Assembly (NCBI GenBank): GCA_964019135.1
Contig: OZ025248.1
Location: 34,651,670 to 34,715,669, forward strand
Source of the DNA: Arenicola marina
Lineage: Eukaryota > Annelida > Polychaeta > Arenicolidae
Direction of reading: 5' to 3'
DNA length: 64,000 bases
A program made the position numbers and the translations under genes. Positions 39,701 to 52,070 of the stretch are shown piece after piece (the stretch's first letter is position 1; each line of letters begins with the position of its first letter). The notes beneath the pieces are model-generated. The model made no database searches and was not told the origin of the DNA. It saw only the letters and a program-made list of their open reading frames with translations.

Positions 39701-41033
39701 TATATAGTTAAACATTTATGACAAAATAAAATGTGGAATAGCAAAAATGACTCCAAAATATGTAATTTTTGGCACTGATATTTTAAAGCAAAACCACTGA
39801 TTTATTAAGCATTGGGTTCTTGTGAAGACAAGTCCTTCGTACAGAAATTCGCAGAAACTCGTACAGAAACTATTAGAAAACCGTATCATAATATTAGTCA
39901 GTAACCTCTGTGCACATTTTCATTGCTTCTTAACCTTACCTATGCATGTTACACATCTAGGGTGTCTCCTTTTGCATGGCTTCTTTTGTCCCAACAGTAA
40001 CGGTGGTAAACCCTAATCTTTAATTGCTTACTAGCATGCACAACACAGTGGATCTAATTTATGTATTCCTGCAATTATTAGCCTCGACCCATTTACAGAT
40101 TGGTCCTTAAGGCTTTTCCTGATTTTCCCAATATGTTTGTCCCAGGGGTCCAGGTTACATAATCTCCTAACAGTAACAGTGTTGTCTCAACAGTAACGGT
40201 GATGAATATCCAACAGCAGAACATATATATTATCAAAAAAACTGATCCTAATGTGGATGGAGGAATGATTATGAACTATACTAACTGTTTCAGGCATGAA
40301 ATATTCCATAATGAATACAATTTACACTTGCTTAACATGTTTAATAAGTCTCACTGCAGTACTCCTAATATCTGATGTATTTACATTGATGCCTAAATTG
40401 GTTCATTTTAATGGATATTTGCTTACTGTGCTCAGAGTAAAAATAGTCAGTTTCTGTTGCAATTTTTTACGTGAGAACAATTTTTATGCAAAGGGAACAT
40501 TCACCGTTACTGTTGGGACAATATTACAGGATCAATGTTAAGCATATTTTAATTTGTTATGTCTACCTTCGTGCAATTCTACATCTATAAACAATTTTGA
40601 GCAATGAATATCCAAATTTATAATATATTGTGAAGAAGACATGTCAGACAACATTTATATTTCTCATCATAAACCCTTTGCAATCTTAGTGACAAAATTT
40701 TTTGAGATTGACGATCAAAAAAATATTTTACTCCATTTTAGAAAGCAGAAATACAAAATAATTATATACTTTATGTTTTGAAACCATTATTCACACTTAA
40801 TGATATTGTTTGGCTCAGTCATGTACAGACAGTACAGTATCTTTTCATTTTGTTTGTATTTTCAATAAGGAAATCTAAAATTTCAGAAAAAACTGGTCTA
40901 CAGTGATCATTGATGGATGGATTGATTTAATAAATGTAACAACATTCAAATTTCAGAATGAACAACCAATTTTATGTTGTATTAAATTATTTGTTTAGCA
41001 AAATGTCACGCTTTTCTACACCTGGCCATATAT
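36776..41033. other. Gene-poor sequence, mostly AT-rich
   Basis: G-rich patches at 37320-37520 and 38900-38930, otherwise AT-rich. At 38292-38315 GCCATTTT and AAAATGGC form a short hairpin inside a MITE-like stretch (about 37980-38330) with repeated ATTTTGAATCCA blocks. At 39985-40220 CAACAGTAACGGTG recurs three times. No splice-bounded exon was recognised. Confidence 0.4.
38427..38492 (+). mobile_element. tRNA-like remnant, possible SINE head
   Basis: CAGCTCAGTTGGTAAGCAG (A-box-like) is followed by GTGGGTTCGTGCCC (B-box with one mismatch). Acceptor, anticodon and T stems do not pair, so it is not a functional tRNA gene. A degenerate SINE head is the best reading. Confidence 0.4.
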
Positions 41034-41155
41034 GGTTGGTTGTATATTCAGGACGCTTTACCCACTTTGGGTCATATCGGGCCAATGGGAGAAGGAACGG
41101 AGAGTGGAGCCATGTCTCCGGGGGTGACCACACAGACATGGCCACAGCGGGGCCT
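41034..41155 (-). mobile_element. SINE family A copy 4, truncated before the tRNA head
   Basis: It keeps the tail and body (GGTTGGTTGTATATTCAGG through ATGGCCACAGCGGGG) but breaks off where the tRNA-derived head should follow. The 61-bp array starts within tens of bases of that breakpoint. Confidence 0.82.
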
Positions 41156-41169
41156 ATGGTGACCTTAAA

Positions 41170-43490
41170 CAGGAGATCAAGTGACCTGACGATTCATCTA
41201 AACACCTGTGGTAACTAAAAAACGCGACCTCACGTGACATAGACACCTGACGATTCATCTAAACACCTGTGGTAACTAAACAACGCGACCTCACGTGACA
41301 TAGACACCTGACGATTCGTCTAAACACCTGTGGTAACTAAACAACGCGACCTCGCGTGACATAGACACATGACGATTCGTCTAAACACATGTGGTAACTA
41401 AACAACGCGACCTCACGTGACATAGACACCTGACGATTCATCTAAACACCTGTGGTAACTAAACAACGCGACCTCACGTGACATAGACACCTGACGATTT
41501 TCACCTAAACACCTGTGGTAACTAAACAACGCCACCTCACGTGACATAGACACCTGACGATTCACCTAAACACCTGTGGTAACTAAACAACGCGACCTCA
41601 CGTGACATAGACACCTGACGATTTTCATCTAAACACCTGTGGTAACTAAACAACGCGACCTCACGTGACATAGACACCTGACGATTCATCTAAACACCTG
41701 TGGTAACTAAAAAACGCGACCTCACGTGACATAGACACCTGACGATTCGTCTAAACACCTGTGGTAACTAAACAACGCGACCTCGCGTGACATAGACACC
41801 TGACGATTCGTCTAAACACATGTGGTAACTAAACAACGCGACCTCACGTGACATAGACACCTGACGATTCATCTAAACACCTGTGGTAACTAAACAACGC
41901 GACCTCACGTGACATAGACACCTGACGATTTTCACCTAAACACCTGTGGTAACTAAACAACGCCACCTCACGTGACATAGACACCTGACGATTCACCTAA
42001 ACACCTGTGGTAACTAAACAACGCGACCTCACGTGACATAGACACCTGACGATTCATCTAAACACCTGTGGTAACTAAACAACGCGACCTCACGTGACAT
42101 AGACACCTGACGATTCGTCTAAACACCTGTGGTAACTAAACAACGCGACCTCGCGTGACATAGACACCTGACGATTCGTCTAAACACATGTGGTAACTAA
42201 ACAACGCGACCTCACGTGACATAGACACCTGACGATTCGTCTAAACACCTGTGGTAACTAAACAACGCGACCTCACGTGACATAGACACCTGACGATTCA
42301 TCTAAACACCTGTGGTAACTAAACAACGCGACCTCACGTGACATAGACACCTGACGATTCACCTTAACACCTGTGGTAACTAAACAACGCGACCTCACGT
42401 GACATAGACACCTGACGATTCATCTAAACACCTGTGGTAACTAAACAACGCGACCTCACGTGACATAGACACCTGACGATTCACCTAAACACCTGTGGTA
42501 ACTAAACAACGCGACCTCGCGTGACATAGACACCTGACGATTCATCTAAACACCTGTGGTAACTAAACAATGCGACCTCACGTGACATAGACACCTGACG
42601 ATTCATAGACACCTGACGATTCACCTAAACACCTGTGGTAACTAAACAACGCGACCTCACGTGACATAGACACCTGACGATTCACCTAAACGCCTGTGGT
42701 AACTAAACAACGCGACCTCACGTGACATAGACACCTGACGATTCATCTAAACACCTGTGGTAACTAAACAACGCGACCTCACGTGACATAGACACCTGAC
42801 GATTCGTCTAAACACATGTGGTAACTAAACAACGCGACCTCACGTGACATAGACACCTGACGATTCATCTAAACACCTGTGGTAACTAAACAACGCGACC
42901 TCACGTGACATAGACACCTGACGATTCACCTAAACACCTGTGGTAACTAAACAACGCGACCTCACGTGACATAGACACCTGACGATTCATCTAAACACCT
43001 GTGGTAACTAAACAACGCGACCTCACGTGACATAGACACCTGACAATTCACCTAAACACCTGTGGTAACTAAACAACGCGACCTCACGTGACATAGACAC
43101 CTGACGATTCACCTAAACACCTGTGGTAACTAAACAACGCGACCTCACGTGACATAGACACCTGACGATTCATAGACACCTGACGATTCACCTAAACACC
43201 TGTGGTAACTAAACAACGCGACCTCACGTGACATAGACACCTGACGATTCATCTAAACACCTGTGGTAACTAAACAACGCGACCTCACGTGACATAGACA
43301 CCTGACGATTCACCTAAACACCTGTGGTAACTAAACAACGCGACCTCACGTGGCATAAGACACCTGACGATTCACCTAAACACCTGTGGTAACTAAACAA
43401 TGCGACCTCACGTGACATAGACACCTGACGATTCATCTAAACACCTGTGGTAACTAAACAACGCGACCTCACGTGACATAAGACACCCGT
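41170..43490. repeat. 61-bp minisatellite with E-box and RUNX-type motifs
   Basis: About 37 units of 61 bp: ACACCTGACGATTCATCTAA, ACACCTGTGGTAACTAAACA, ACGCGACCTCACGTGACATA, G. Each unit carries CACGTG in most copies (CGCGTG in a few) and TGTGGT. Variant blocks (CATGTGG, TTTTCACC, doubled CATAGACACCTGACGATT at 42600 and 43170) recur in order, showing amplification of multi-unit segments. A decayed single copy survives at 45.9 kb. Confidence 0.95.
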
Positions 43491-45435
43491 CTTCCACTGC
43501 TGTGCCGCCCCCCGCCCCCCCCCTCCCCCCTCCCCCCGTTCGCAATTTCGCAATGACCAGCAAAAGCTGGCGACTATAGCCGTAACCAGTCACCCTGGTA
43601 CTCGGTCTCCAGGGGCGGGGGGCGGGGGGGGTGGGGCCTAACCCGTGACAGCCAGATAGCGAGGGCAAGTGGTAAGAAGCCTTACGCTATACCGACAGCC
43701 CGCCGGGGAGCCAATACCACAAGCCATCCCGCCATCCCGCCATCCCGCCATCCCGCCATCCCGCCAGCCAGGCAGGCAGATGGCTTGGCCTTATTCAACG
43801 CGCGCCGGCTGTGAAACGGAACCCACATAACGACACTGGGCAATGAACCCGCCGCCGCCGACGAGACTTGCGCAGCCAACGAGACTTGATGCCGTCACCA
43901 CCACACCCGAAGGGCTCCGAAGACACCCAGATTTTTTTGATTTTTTTGCCACCCCCCCCCCCCTCCCCCTACCTCCCTCCTACTACCCCCGACTCACAGC
44001 GGTCAATGTGGCCAAGTAGGAGCGTGCGAGACGTGACATGTAACAGCAGCGGGAAGGAGGGTCGGACGGAGGAAGGAGTGGGTGGGGGGTGGGGGGTGGG
44101 AGTGGGGCGGGAAGGCTGGGGTGGAGGGTGCACTGTCAACACAGCCATTCTAGTCATTTAACACGAAACCCAAACGGCCAGCGGCACTCCTCCACCCTCC
44201 GCCCTTTTCAGGGATTACCTGAATAAAAAAAAGAACTGAAATGATCCCCAGGCATTGCCATTTAAATGCTAGTCATCAAGGGTGAGGTACGTCAGTGAAA
44301 TGTGAAGCCGCGATTCGCCGCCGTAGGCGTGAACATGACGCCAAGTGGACGGACAAGTTCGGGACCAAATGCCTCTTAAGTAACGGGTGGTGGTGGGTGT
44401 ATGCGGGTGGTGGTGGGTGGTGCTGGGTGGGTGGTGCTGGGTGTGTGCGGGTCGGGGTGGTGGTGGGTGGTGGTTGGTGGTGGGTGTGTGCGGGTCGAGG
44501 TGGTGGGGAAGGGGGGGGGAATGAGTGAATGCGGATATAAAACGTTATATTGGTGTCAACCCCATCCCACCCCCAGCTTCTACAGCTCTTGACCGAGATA
44601 CCGACACGGAAGGGAATGGTGGTAGAGGGGGGTGGGGAAGCGGGTGGCGGGGGGTGGAGGAGAAGGGGTGGAGGAGGGAGGGGAGGAGGAGGTGGAGGAG
44701 GTGGATCGGGTGTTCGCCGGAGACCCTCGCTAACAAGGCAGCTCGTTACAGTGTCGGCGGTGGCTTTCCCCCGTTATCGTTCAAAACGAACAGCCAAGAT
44801 GGATTGAACGTCTTCTAGAGGGAGGGAGGGAGGGAGGGGGGGAGGGCTGGCGGTTTGGGGTTGTGTCGGTGGGGGGGGGCGGCGGCGGTTTGGGGTTGTG
44901 GGGGGGGGGCGGCGGTTTGGGGTTGTGTCGGTCGGTGGGGCTGGTGGAGGTGATGTGAGTGGGGAGTGTTGTTTATGAGGAGGGGGGAGGGAGGGGAGGC
45001 GAGGGGGTAAACTGCCGGGCACGACGTCGCCACACAATCCGGGTTCCTGTCTCCAGGAAATCCCACCGTCGTTAGTTCAACCAATTCATCAGACTAGTCA
45101 GCGAGACGATTCTCATCAGTGGGTGAGCAACCCCCACCCCCCCTTCCCCACACACACGTAGGAGATTCTCCGCTAACGGGAGCGACGTGCACACAAAAAG
45201 AAGACCCTATCTGATTGGAGAGTACGGGAAAAGAAATAAATTGCGGCGAGAGAAGAAATTACGAGCTCATTAAAATCGTGGAACACTTCCCGCCCAGCAA
45301 TGAATATACACAAAAAATCAGGAAGAAGAAAGGAGACAAGAAATAAAGTTTTGACAGGTGTCTTCCAGAAGAGGTGCCAGTGCGCCCGGACGACAGAAGC
45401 GGAATTCCTAGATATCCAAGTCCCGAAGGGTGAGG
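43491..45435. other. Low-complexity G/C-rich stretch
   Basis: Poly-C at 43505-43540, an 8-base GCCATCCC repeat at 43725-43765, GGTGGTGGGT repetition at 44388-44510, and GGCGGTTTGGGGTTGTG copies at 44848-44935. No supported gene. Confidence 0.5.
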
Positions 45436-45439
45436 GGGG

Positions 45440-45890
45440 GTTGAGACCAGAAGGGAAAGGGGGTCGGAGACCGGAAGTGGTTAGCGGTTACCTCTAGATT
45501 TGGGGGAGGGGAGCGGAAGTGGTTAGCTGTTACCTCTAGATTGGGGGGAGGGGGGCGGAAGTCTGTCAGTTGTTACCTCTAGATTGGGAGGGGGGAGGGC
45601 GGAAGTGGTTCGCTGTTACCTATAGACTGGGAGAGAGGGCGGAAGGGGTTAGCTGTTACCTCTAGATTGGGGGGAGGGGGGCGGAAGTCTGTCAGTTGTT
45701 ACCTCTAGATTGGAAGGGGGAGGGCGGAAGTGGTTCGCTGTTACCTATAGACTGGGAGAGAGGGCGGAAGGGGTTAGCTGTTACCTCTATATTGGGGGGG
45801 AGGGACGCGGAAGCGGTCAGCTGTTACCTCTAGATTGGGGGAGAGAGGGGGCGGAAGTGGTCAGCTGTTACCTCTAGATTGGTGCCAGAT
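45440..45890. repeat. Tandem repeat with CGGAAGTGG and CTCTAGATTGG
   Basis: About nine units of 41-50 bp: GGCGGAAGTGGTTAGCTGTT then ACCTCTAGATTGG and a variable G-run. The unit carries an ETS-type CGGAAGT core. Length changes sit in the G-run. Confidence 0.88.
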
Positions 45891-45899
45891 TTGGAGACA

Positions 45900-46015
45900 T
45901 CGTTCTGTACAGGTATGGTAACTACTAAGTGTAGTTACTAAACAACAAGACGTTAGGTGAAATAGACCATCTGACGATTCTTCACAACACTTTGTAGTAA
46001 CTAAACATTCTTCGT
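45900..46015. repeat. Decayed copy of the 61-bp array unit
   Basis: AGTTACTAAACAACAAGACG, then GTGAAATAGACCATCTGACG, ATTCTTCACAACACTTTG and TAGTAACTAAAC follow the unit order of the array ending at 43.49 kb, with many substitutions. It lies 2.4 kb beyond the array. Confidence 0.78.
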
Positions 46016-46139
46016 AGTGGCGGCCAAATATAGCAATAAGATAATAAAGTGGCCAAAACGTTGTTTTTATACTTATAACTAAGTTAAAACGTGCATGACG
46101 TCACCGGCTTTCTTGCTCCCTCTATACACCAGTCCTTTG

Positions 46140-47360
46140 CCCCTACCATGTGTTCAAGCTTTAGGGATCCGGGCGGGGTATACCATGTGTTCCAGCTTTA
46201 GGATCCGGGCGGGGTATACCATGTGTTTCCAGCTTTAGGGTCCGGGCGGGGTATACCATGTGTTCCAGCTTTAGGATCCGGGCGGGGTATACCATGTGTT
46301 CCAGCTTTAGGATCCGGGCGGGGTATACCATGTGTTCCAGCTTTAGGATCCGGGCGGGGTTACTACCATGTGTTCCAGCTTTAGGATCCGGGCGGGGGTA
46401 TACCATGTGTTCCAGCTTTAGGATCCGGGGCGGGGTATACCATCGTGTTCCAGCTTTAGGATCCGGGGCGGGGTTATACATGTGTTCCAGCTTTAGGATC
46501 CGGGCGGGGTATACCATGTGTTCCAGCTTTAGGAATCCGGGGGGGGTTATACCATGTGTTCAAGCTTTAGGATCCGGGCGGGGTATACCATGTGTTCCAG
46601 CTTTAGGATCCGGGCGGGGTATACCATGTGTTCAGGCTTTAGGATCCGGGCGGGGGATATACCATGTGTTCCAGCTTTAGGATCCGGGAGGGGGTATAAC
46701 CATGTGTTCAGGCTTTAGGATCCGGGCGGGGATATACCAGGTGTTCAAGCTTTAGGATCCGGGCGGGGGTAATACCATGTGTTCCAGCTTTAGGATCCGG
46801 GAGGGGTATACCATGTGTTCAGGCTTTAGGATCCGGGCGGGGTATACCATGTGTTCAAGCTTTAGGATCCGGGCGGGGTATACCATGTGTTCCAGCTTTA
46901 GGATCCGGGCGGGGTATACCATGTGTTCAAGCTTTAGGATCCGGGCGGGGTATACCATGTGTTCAGGCTTTAGGATCCGGGCGGGGGTATACCATGTGTT
47001 CAGGCTTTAGGATCCGGGCGGGGTATACCATGTGTTCAGGCTTTAGGATCCGGGCGGGGTATACCATGTGTTCAGGCTTTAGGATCCGGGCGGGGTATAC
47101 CATGTGTTCAGGCTTTAGGATCCGGGTGGGTTATACCATGTGTTCAGGCTTTAGGATCCGGGCGGGGTATACCAGTGTGTTCAGGCTTTAGGATCCGGGC
47201 GGGTTATACCATGTGTTCCAGCTTTAGGATCCGGGGGGGGGGGGGGGTATACCATGTGTTCCAGCTTTAGGATCCGGGGGGGGTTATACCATGTGTTCCC
47301 AGCTTTAGGATCCGGGGGGGGGGTATACCATGTGTTCCAGCTTTAGGATCCGGGGGGTTA
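46140..47360. repeat. 36-bp minisatellite (GC-box, TATA-like and GGATCC in each unit)
   Basis: About 33 units of 36 bp: CCATGTGTTCCAGCTTTAGG then ATCCGGGCGGGGTATA. Frequent single-base length changes in the G-run and at the CCATG junction break the frame. TTCCAGC/TTCAAGC/TTCAGGC variants occur in blocks. Confidence 0.95.
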
Positions 47361-48690
47361 TTGCATAGTCTGTCTGTACAATGGTAAAGACAAGAAACAC
47401 ACAACTTTAATCCTATTAATCCAGGAAATATTTTTAAAAAAACTGCGCGTTTTGTATGGTAAAAAAAGTCCGTGGATGCACTTCCTGCGCCACTGAAAGA
47501 TCTTGGTTTGCACCAACGTGGTCTGTTTTTAAGATGGCCGCCACAAAATGGAAAGGCGGAAGAATATAATGCAGGGGGAAGCCAGAGCATGGCAATGACA
47601 CAGGAGTCGACAAATTGTTTTTCGACTGGCGTGAAGCCAAAGTGTGACGGGCGGTCGCGCCTGTTTGTTTCCCCGTTGACCAGGCGGGCTTTGTGATGAC
47701 AATATTATGACTCTCACACGACACGCAATGCCAGGGAAATGTTATTGGGGGTCTTCAGACTTGCGTTCAATCAAGCATAAACAACAAAAATAGAAGGGAT
47801 TTTAACGGATTTTACGTGATTGACGTATATTGTAGCCGTGGTTAATACCACTTATCATGGTTAATCTGTGGTTATTACGGTGGACCTGGGTGTTATGTCC
47901 CTTTCTGTGCCTATATGGGCGAATCAGGCCACACAGCAGATTCGGGAAGATGATAGGATGACGCAGCCCCCAGGCACCGGTAAGGTTCGAACCTGCGACC
48001 TTTGTGCCTACGATTATAAGTACGGTACATGTTGCCCACAGTGACTCAATGCAATCGCCGACCTACATTTCACGGTTAAAATCTAAAATCTTACTCCCAC
48101 GGTTAAAGGTGAGGACGTAAATCTACGTTTTATACTTAAGACCTGATGATTGTAAAAGTGACCTTCTACACCAACATAGTAGCCTAACCCTGATGGTTGA
48201 AATGTTGATCAAAAAAACGATAGTCTGCCCATAGAATCTACATTTACGGCTACACGATGACGAAAAACTGAACGTACTAGACGCGTGGGGTAACTGTTAT
48301 AACCGTTGACACGATCACCATGGCGATCCAGCCCACCATGCGGAGTCGAGACAATGGACGTTATTCTGTACCGGGTCTGGCTCCCCTCTCGTCCATCATT
48401 AGATTAACAGACGCCACAGCGACACGCTACAGTGTTTACTCTACTGACTCTTTATAAAACCGTCATAAGGCGCCAAAAAAAAAAGAATAAATAAATAAAT
48501 AAATAACAAATAATAATATCCATCAAAAGAAGAAATCTGTGGATGAATGCCCGGTAGGGGGAGCTTTGCGCCCAAGGTGCCTGGCGGGACACTTTCCTCG
48601 TAAACACACCACCCGTCGGTCCTTTTACAGCGGGTCTCGTGTCGATAGAACGCTTCGGTTTTATCACCTTGGTCTTGTGCGGGAGGGAGG
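47361..48690. other. Unique sequence up to the gap
   Basis: Contains AAGATGGCCGCCAC near 47533 and one SINE (listed). No supported exon. Confidence 0.4.
47893..48062 (-). mobile_element. tRNA-derived SINE (family D)
   Basis: On the minus strand TTGAGTCACTGTGGGCAACA (A-box-like) precedes CGCAGGTTCGAACCTTAC (B-box GGTTCGAACC), followed by a body including GCCTGGGGGCTGCGTCATCC. It differs from families A-C. Confidence 0.7.
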
Positions 48691-48890
48691 NNNNNNNNNN
48701 NNNNNNNNNNNNNNNNNNNNNNNNNNNNNNNNNNNNNNNNNNNNNNNNNNNNNNNNNNNNNNNNNNNNNNNNNNNNNNNNNNNNNNNNNNNNNNNNNNNN
48801 NNNNNNNNNNNNNNNNNNNNNNNNNNNNNNNNNNNNNNNNNNNNNNNNNNNNNNNNNNNNNNNNNNNNNNNNNNNNNNNNNNNNNNNNNN
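48691..48890. other. Assembly gap (200 N) at the edge of the 33-bp array
   Basis: Exactly 200 N, so the true size is unknown. The array resumes immediately after it, so collapsed units are likely. Confidence 0.99.
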
Positions 48891-51800
48891 CACTGGGCAC
48901 ACTAGTTTTGGTGCGGGGGGGGGGAGTGAGCACTGGGCACACCAGTTTGGTGCGAGGGGTGGGCACTGGGCAGACTAGTTTGGTGCGAGGGGTGGGCACT
49001 GGGCACACTAGTTGGTGCGAGGGTGGGCACTGGGCACACTAGTTTGATGCGAGGGGTGGGCACTGGGCACACTAGTTTGGTGCGAGGGGTGGGCACTGGG
49101 CACACTAGTTTGGTGCGAGGGGTGGGCACTGGGCACACTAGTTTGGTGCGAGGGGTGGGCACTGGGCACACTAGTTTGGTGCGAGGGGTGGGCACTGGGC
49201 ACACTAGTTTGGTGCGAGGGGTGGGCACTGGGCACACTAGTTTGATGCGAGGGGTGGGCACTGGGCACACTAGTTTGGTGCGAGGGGTGGGCACTGGGCA
49301 CACTAGTTTGGTGCGAGGGGTGGGCACTGGGCACACTAGTTTGATGCGAGGGGTGGGCACTGGGCACACTAGTTTGGTGCGAGGGGTGGGCACTGGGCAC
49401 ACTAGTTTGGTGCGAGGGGTGGGCACTGGGCACACTAGTTTGGTGCGAGGGGTGGGCACTGGGCACACTAGTTTGGTGCGAGGGGGTGGGCACTGGGCAC
49501 ACTAGTTTGGTGCGAGGGGTGGGCACTGGCACACTAGTTTGGTGCGAGGGGTGAGCACTGGGCAGACTAGTTTGGTGAGAGGGGTGGCACTGGGCACACT
49601 AGTTTGGTGGGGGGGGCACTGGGCAGACTAGTTTGGTGGTGGGGGGGGGGGTAGGCACTGGGCACACCAGTTTGGTGGGGTGACGGGGTGACGGGGTGAG
49701 CATTGGGTACACTAGTTTGGTGCGAGGGTGTGAGCACTGGGCACACTAATTTGGGTGATGGGGGGGGGGGGGTGAGCACTGGGCAGACTAGTTTGGTGGG
49801 TGGTGGGGGGTGAGCACTGGGCACACTAGATTGTTTGGGGGGGGGGGCACTGGGCACACCAGTTTGGTGCGGGGGGTGGGCACTGGGAACACTAGTTTGG
49901 TGCGGGGGGCACTGGGCAGACTAGTTTGGTGGTGGGGGGGGGGGCACTGGGCACACCAGTTTGGTGGGGTGATAGGGTGAGCACTGGGTACACTAGTTTG
50001 GTGAGGGGGGATGGGCACTGAGCACGCTAGTGTGGTGCGGGGGTGAGCACTGGGCACACTAGTTTGCTGGGGCGGGGGGGGGGGTGGTGAGGTGAGGTGA
50101 GCACTGGGCACACTAGTTTGGTGCGAGGGGTGGGCAATGGGCACACTAGTTTGATGCGAGGGGTGGGCACTGGGCACACTAGTTTGGTGCGAGGGGTGGG
50201 CACTGGGCACACTAGTTTGGTGCGAGGGGTGGGCACTGGGCACACTAGTTTGATGCGAGGGGTGGGCACTGGGCACACTAGTTTGGTGCGAGGGGTGGGC
50301 ACTGGGCACACTAGTTTGGTGCGAGGGGTGGGCACTGGGCACACTAGTTTGGTGCGAGGGGTGGGCACTGGGCCACACTAGTTTGGTGCGAGGGGTGGGC
50401 ACTGGGCACACTAGTTTGGTGCGAGGGGTGGGCACTGGGGCACACTAGTTTGGTGCGAGGGGTGAGCACTGGGCAGACTAGTTTGGTGAGAGGGGTGGGC
50501 ACTGGGCACACTAGTTTGGTGGGGGGGCACTGGCAGACTAGTTTGGTGGTGGGGGGGGGGGGTAGGCACTGGGCACACCAGTTTGGTGGGGTGACGGGGT
50601 GACGGGGTGAGCATTGGGTACACTAGTTTGGTGCGAGGGGTGAGCACTGGGCACACTAATTGGTGATGGGGGGGGGGGGTGAGCACTGGGCAGACTAGTT
50701 TGGTGGGTGGTGGGGTGAGCACTGGGCACACTAGATTGTTTGGGGGGGGGGGCACTGGGCACACCAGTTTGGTGCGGGGGGTGGGCACTGGGAACACTAG
50801 TTTGGTGCGGGGGGCACTGGGCAGACTAGTTTGGTGGTGGGGGGGGGGGGCACTGGGCACACCAGTTTGGTGGGGTGATAGGGTGAGCACTGGGTACACT
50901 AGTTTGGTGAGGGGGATGGGCACTGAGCACGCTAGTGTGGTGCGGGGGGTGAGCACTGGGCACACTAGTTTGCTGGGGCGGGGGGGGGGTGGTGAGGTGA
51001 GGTGAGCACTGGGCACACTAGTTTTGTGCGGCGGGGGGTGAGCACTGGGTACACCCGTTTGGTGGGGTGATAGGGTGAGCACTGGTACACTAGTTTGGTA
51101 AGGGGGTGGGCACTGAGCACGGGGGGGGGGGGCGTGAGCACTGGGCACACTAGTTTGTGCGGCGGGGATGAGCACTGGGCACAATAGTTTGCTGGGGCGG
51201 GGGGGGGGGGGGGGTGAGCACTGGGCACACTAGTTTTGTGCGGCGGGGGATGAGCACTGGGCACACTAGTTTGCTGGGGCGGGGGGGGGGGGTGAGGTGA
51301 GCACTGGGCACGCTAGTTTGCTGGGGCGGGGGGGGGGGGTGAGCACTGGGCACACTAGTTTTGTGCGGTGGGGATGAGCACTGGGCACACTAGTTTGCTG
51401 GGGCGGGTGGGGGGGTGAGGTGAGCACTCGGCACAATAGTTTGCTGGGGCGGGGGGGGGGTGAGCACTGGGCACACTAGTTTTGTGCGGCGGGGGATGAG
51501 CACTGGTCACATTAGTTTGCTGGGGCGGGGGGGGGGTGAGGGTGAGCACTGGGCACACTAGTTTTGTGCGGCGGGGATGAGCACTGGGCACACTAGTTTG
51601 CTGGGGCGGGGGGGGGGGGGTGAGCACTGGGCACACTAGTTTTGTGCGGCGGGGGATGAGCACTGGGCACACTAGATTGCTGGGCGGGGGGGGGTGGTGA
51701 GGTGAGCACTGGGCACGCTAGTTTGCTGGGGCGGGGGGGGGTGAGCACTGGGCACTAGTTTTGTGCGGTGGGGGATGAGCACTGGGCACACTAGTTTGCT

Positions 51801-52070
51801 GGGGCGGGGGGGGGGGATGGTGAGGTGAGCACTCGGCACAATAGTTTGCTGGGGCGGGGGGGGGGGGGTGAGCACTGGGCACACTAGTTTTGTGCGGCGG
51901 GCGGGTGAGCACTGGGCATACTAGTTTGCTGGGGCGGGGGGGGGTGAGGTGAGCACTGGGCACGCTAGTTTGCTGGGGCGGGGGGGGTGGTGAGCACTGG
52001 GCACACTAGTTTTGTGCGGCGGGCGGGTGAGCACTGGGCACACTAGTTTTGTGCGGCGGGCGGGTGAGCA
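48891..52070. repeat. 33-bp minisatellite with a ~910-bp higher-order repeat
   Basis: The regular unit is GGGCACTGGGCACACTAGTT then TGGTGCGAGGGGT (33 bp). It is regular at 49020-49500 and 50100-50450; elsewhere the G-run expands and TGGTG becomes TGCTG or TTGTGCGGCG. The block at about 49550-50095 is repeated almost exactly at about 50460-51000, giving a higher-order period of about 910 bp. Proline-rich and GTGHTSLV frames are artefacts of the 33-base period. Confidence 0.94.

Noticed and set aside
45358..45430. Exon-like plus patch VFQKRCQCARTTEAEF between CAG and GTGAGG
   Set aside because: Too short, no recognised family and no partner exon.
48902..51963. Proline-rich and GTGHTSLVRGV repeat frames
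   Set aside because: Artefacts of the 33-bp array; G-run indels break the frames repeatedly.
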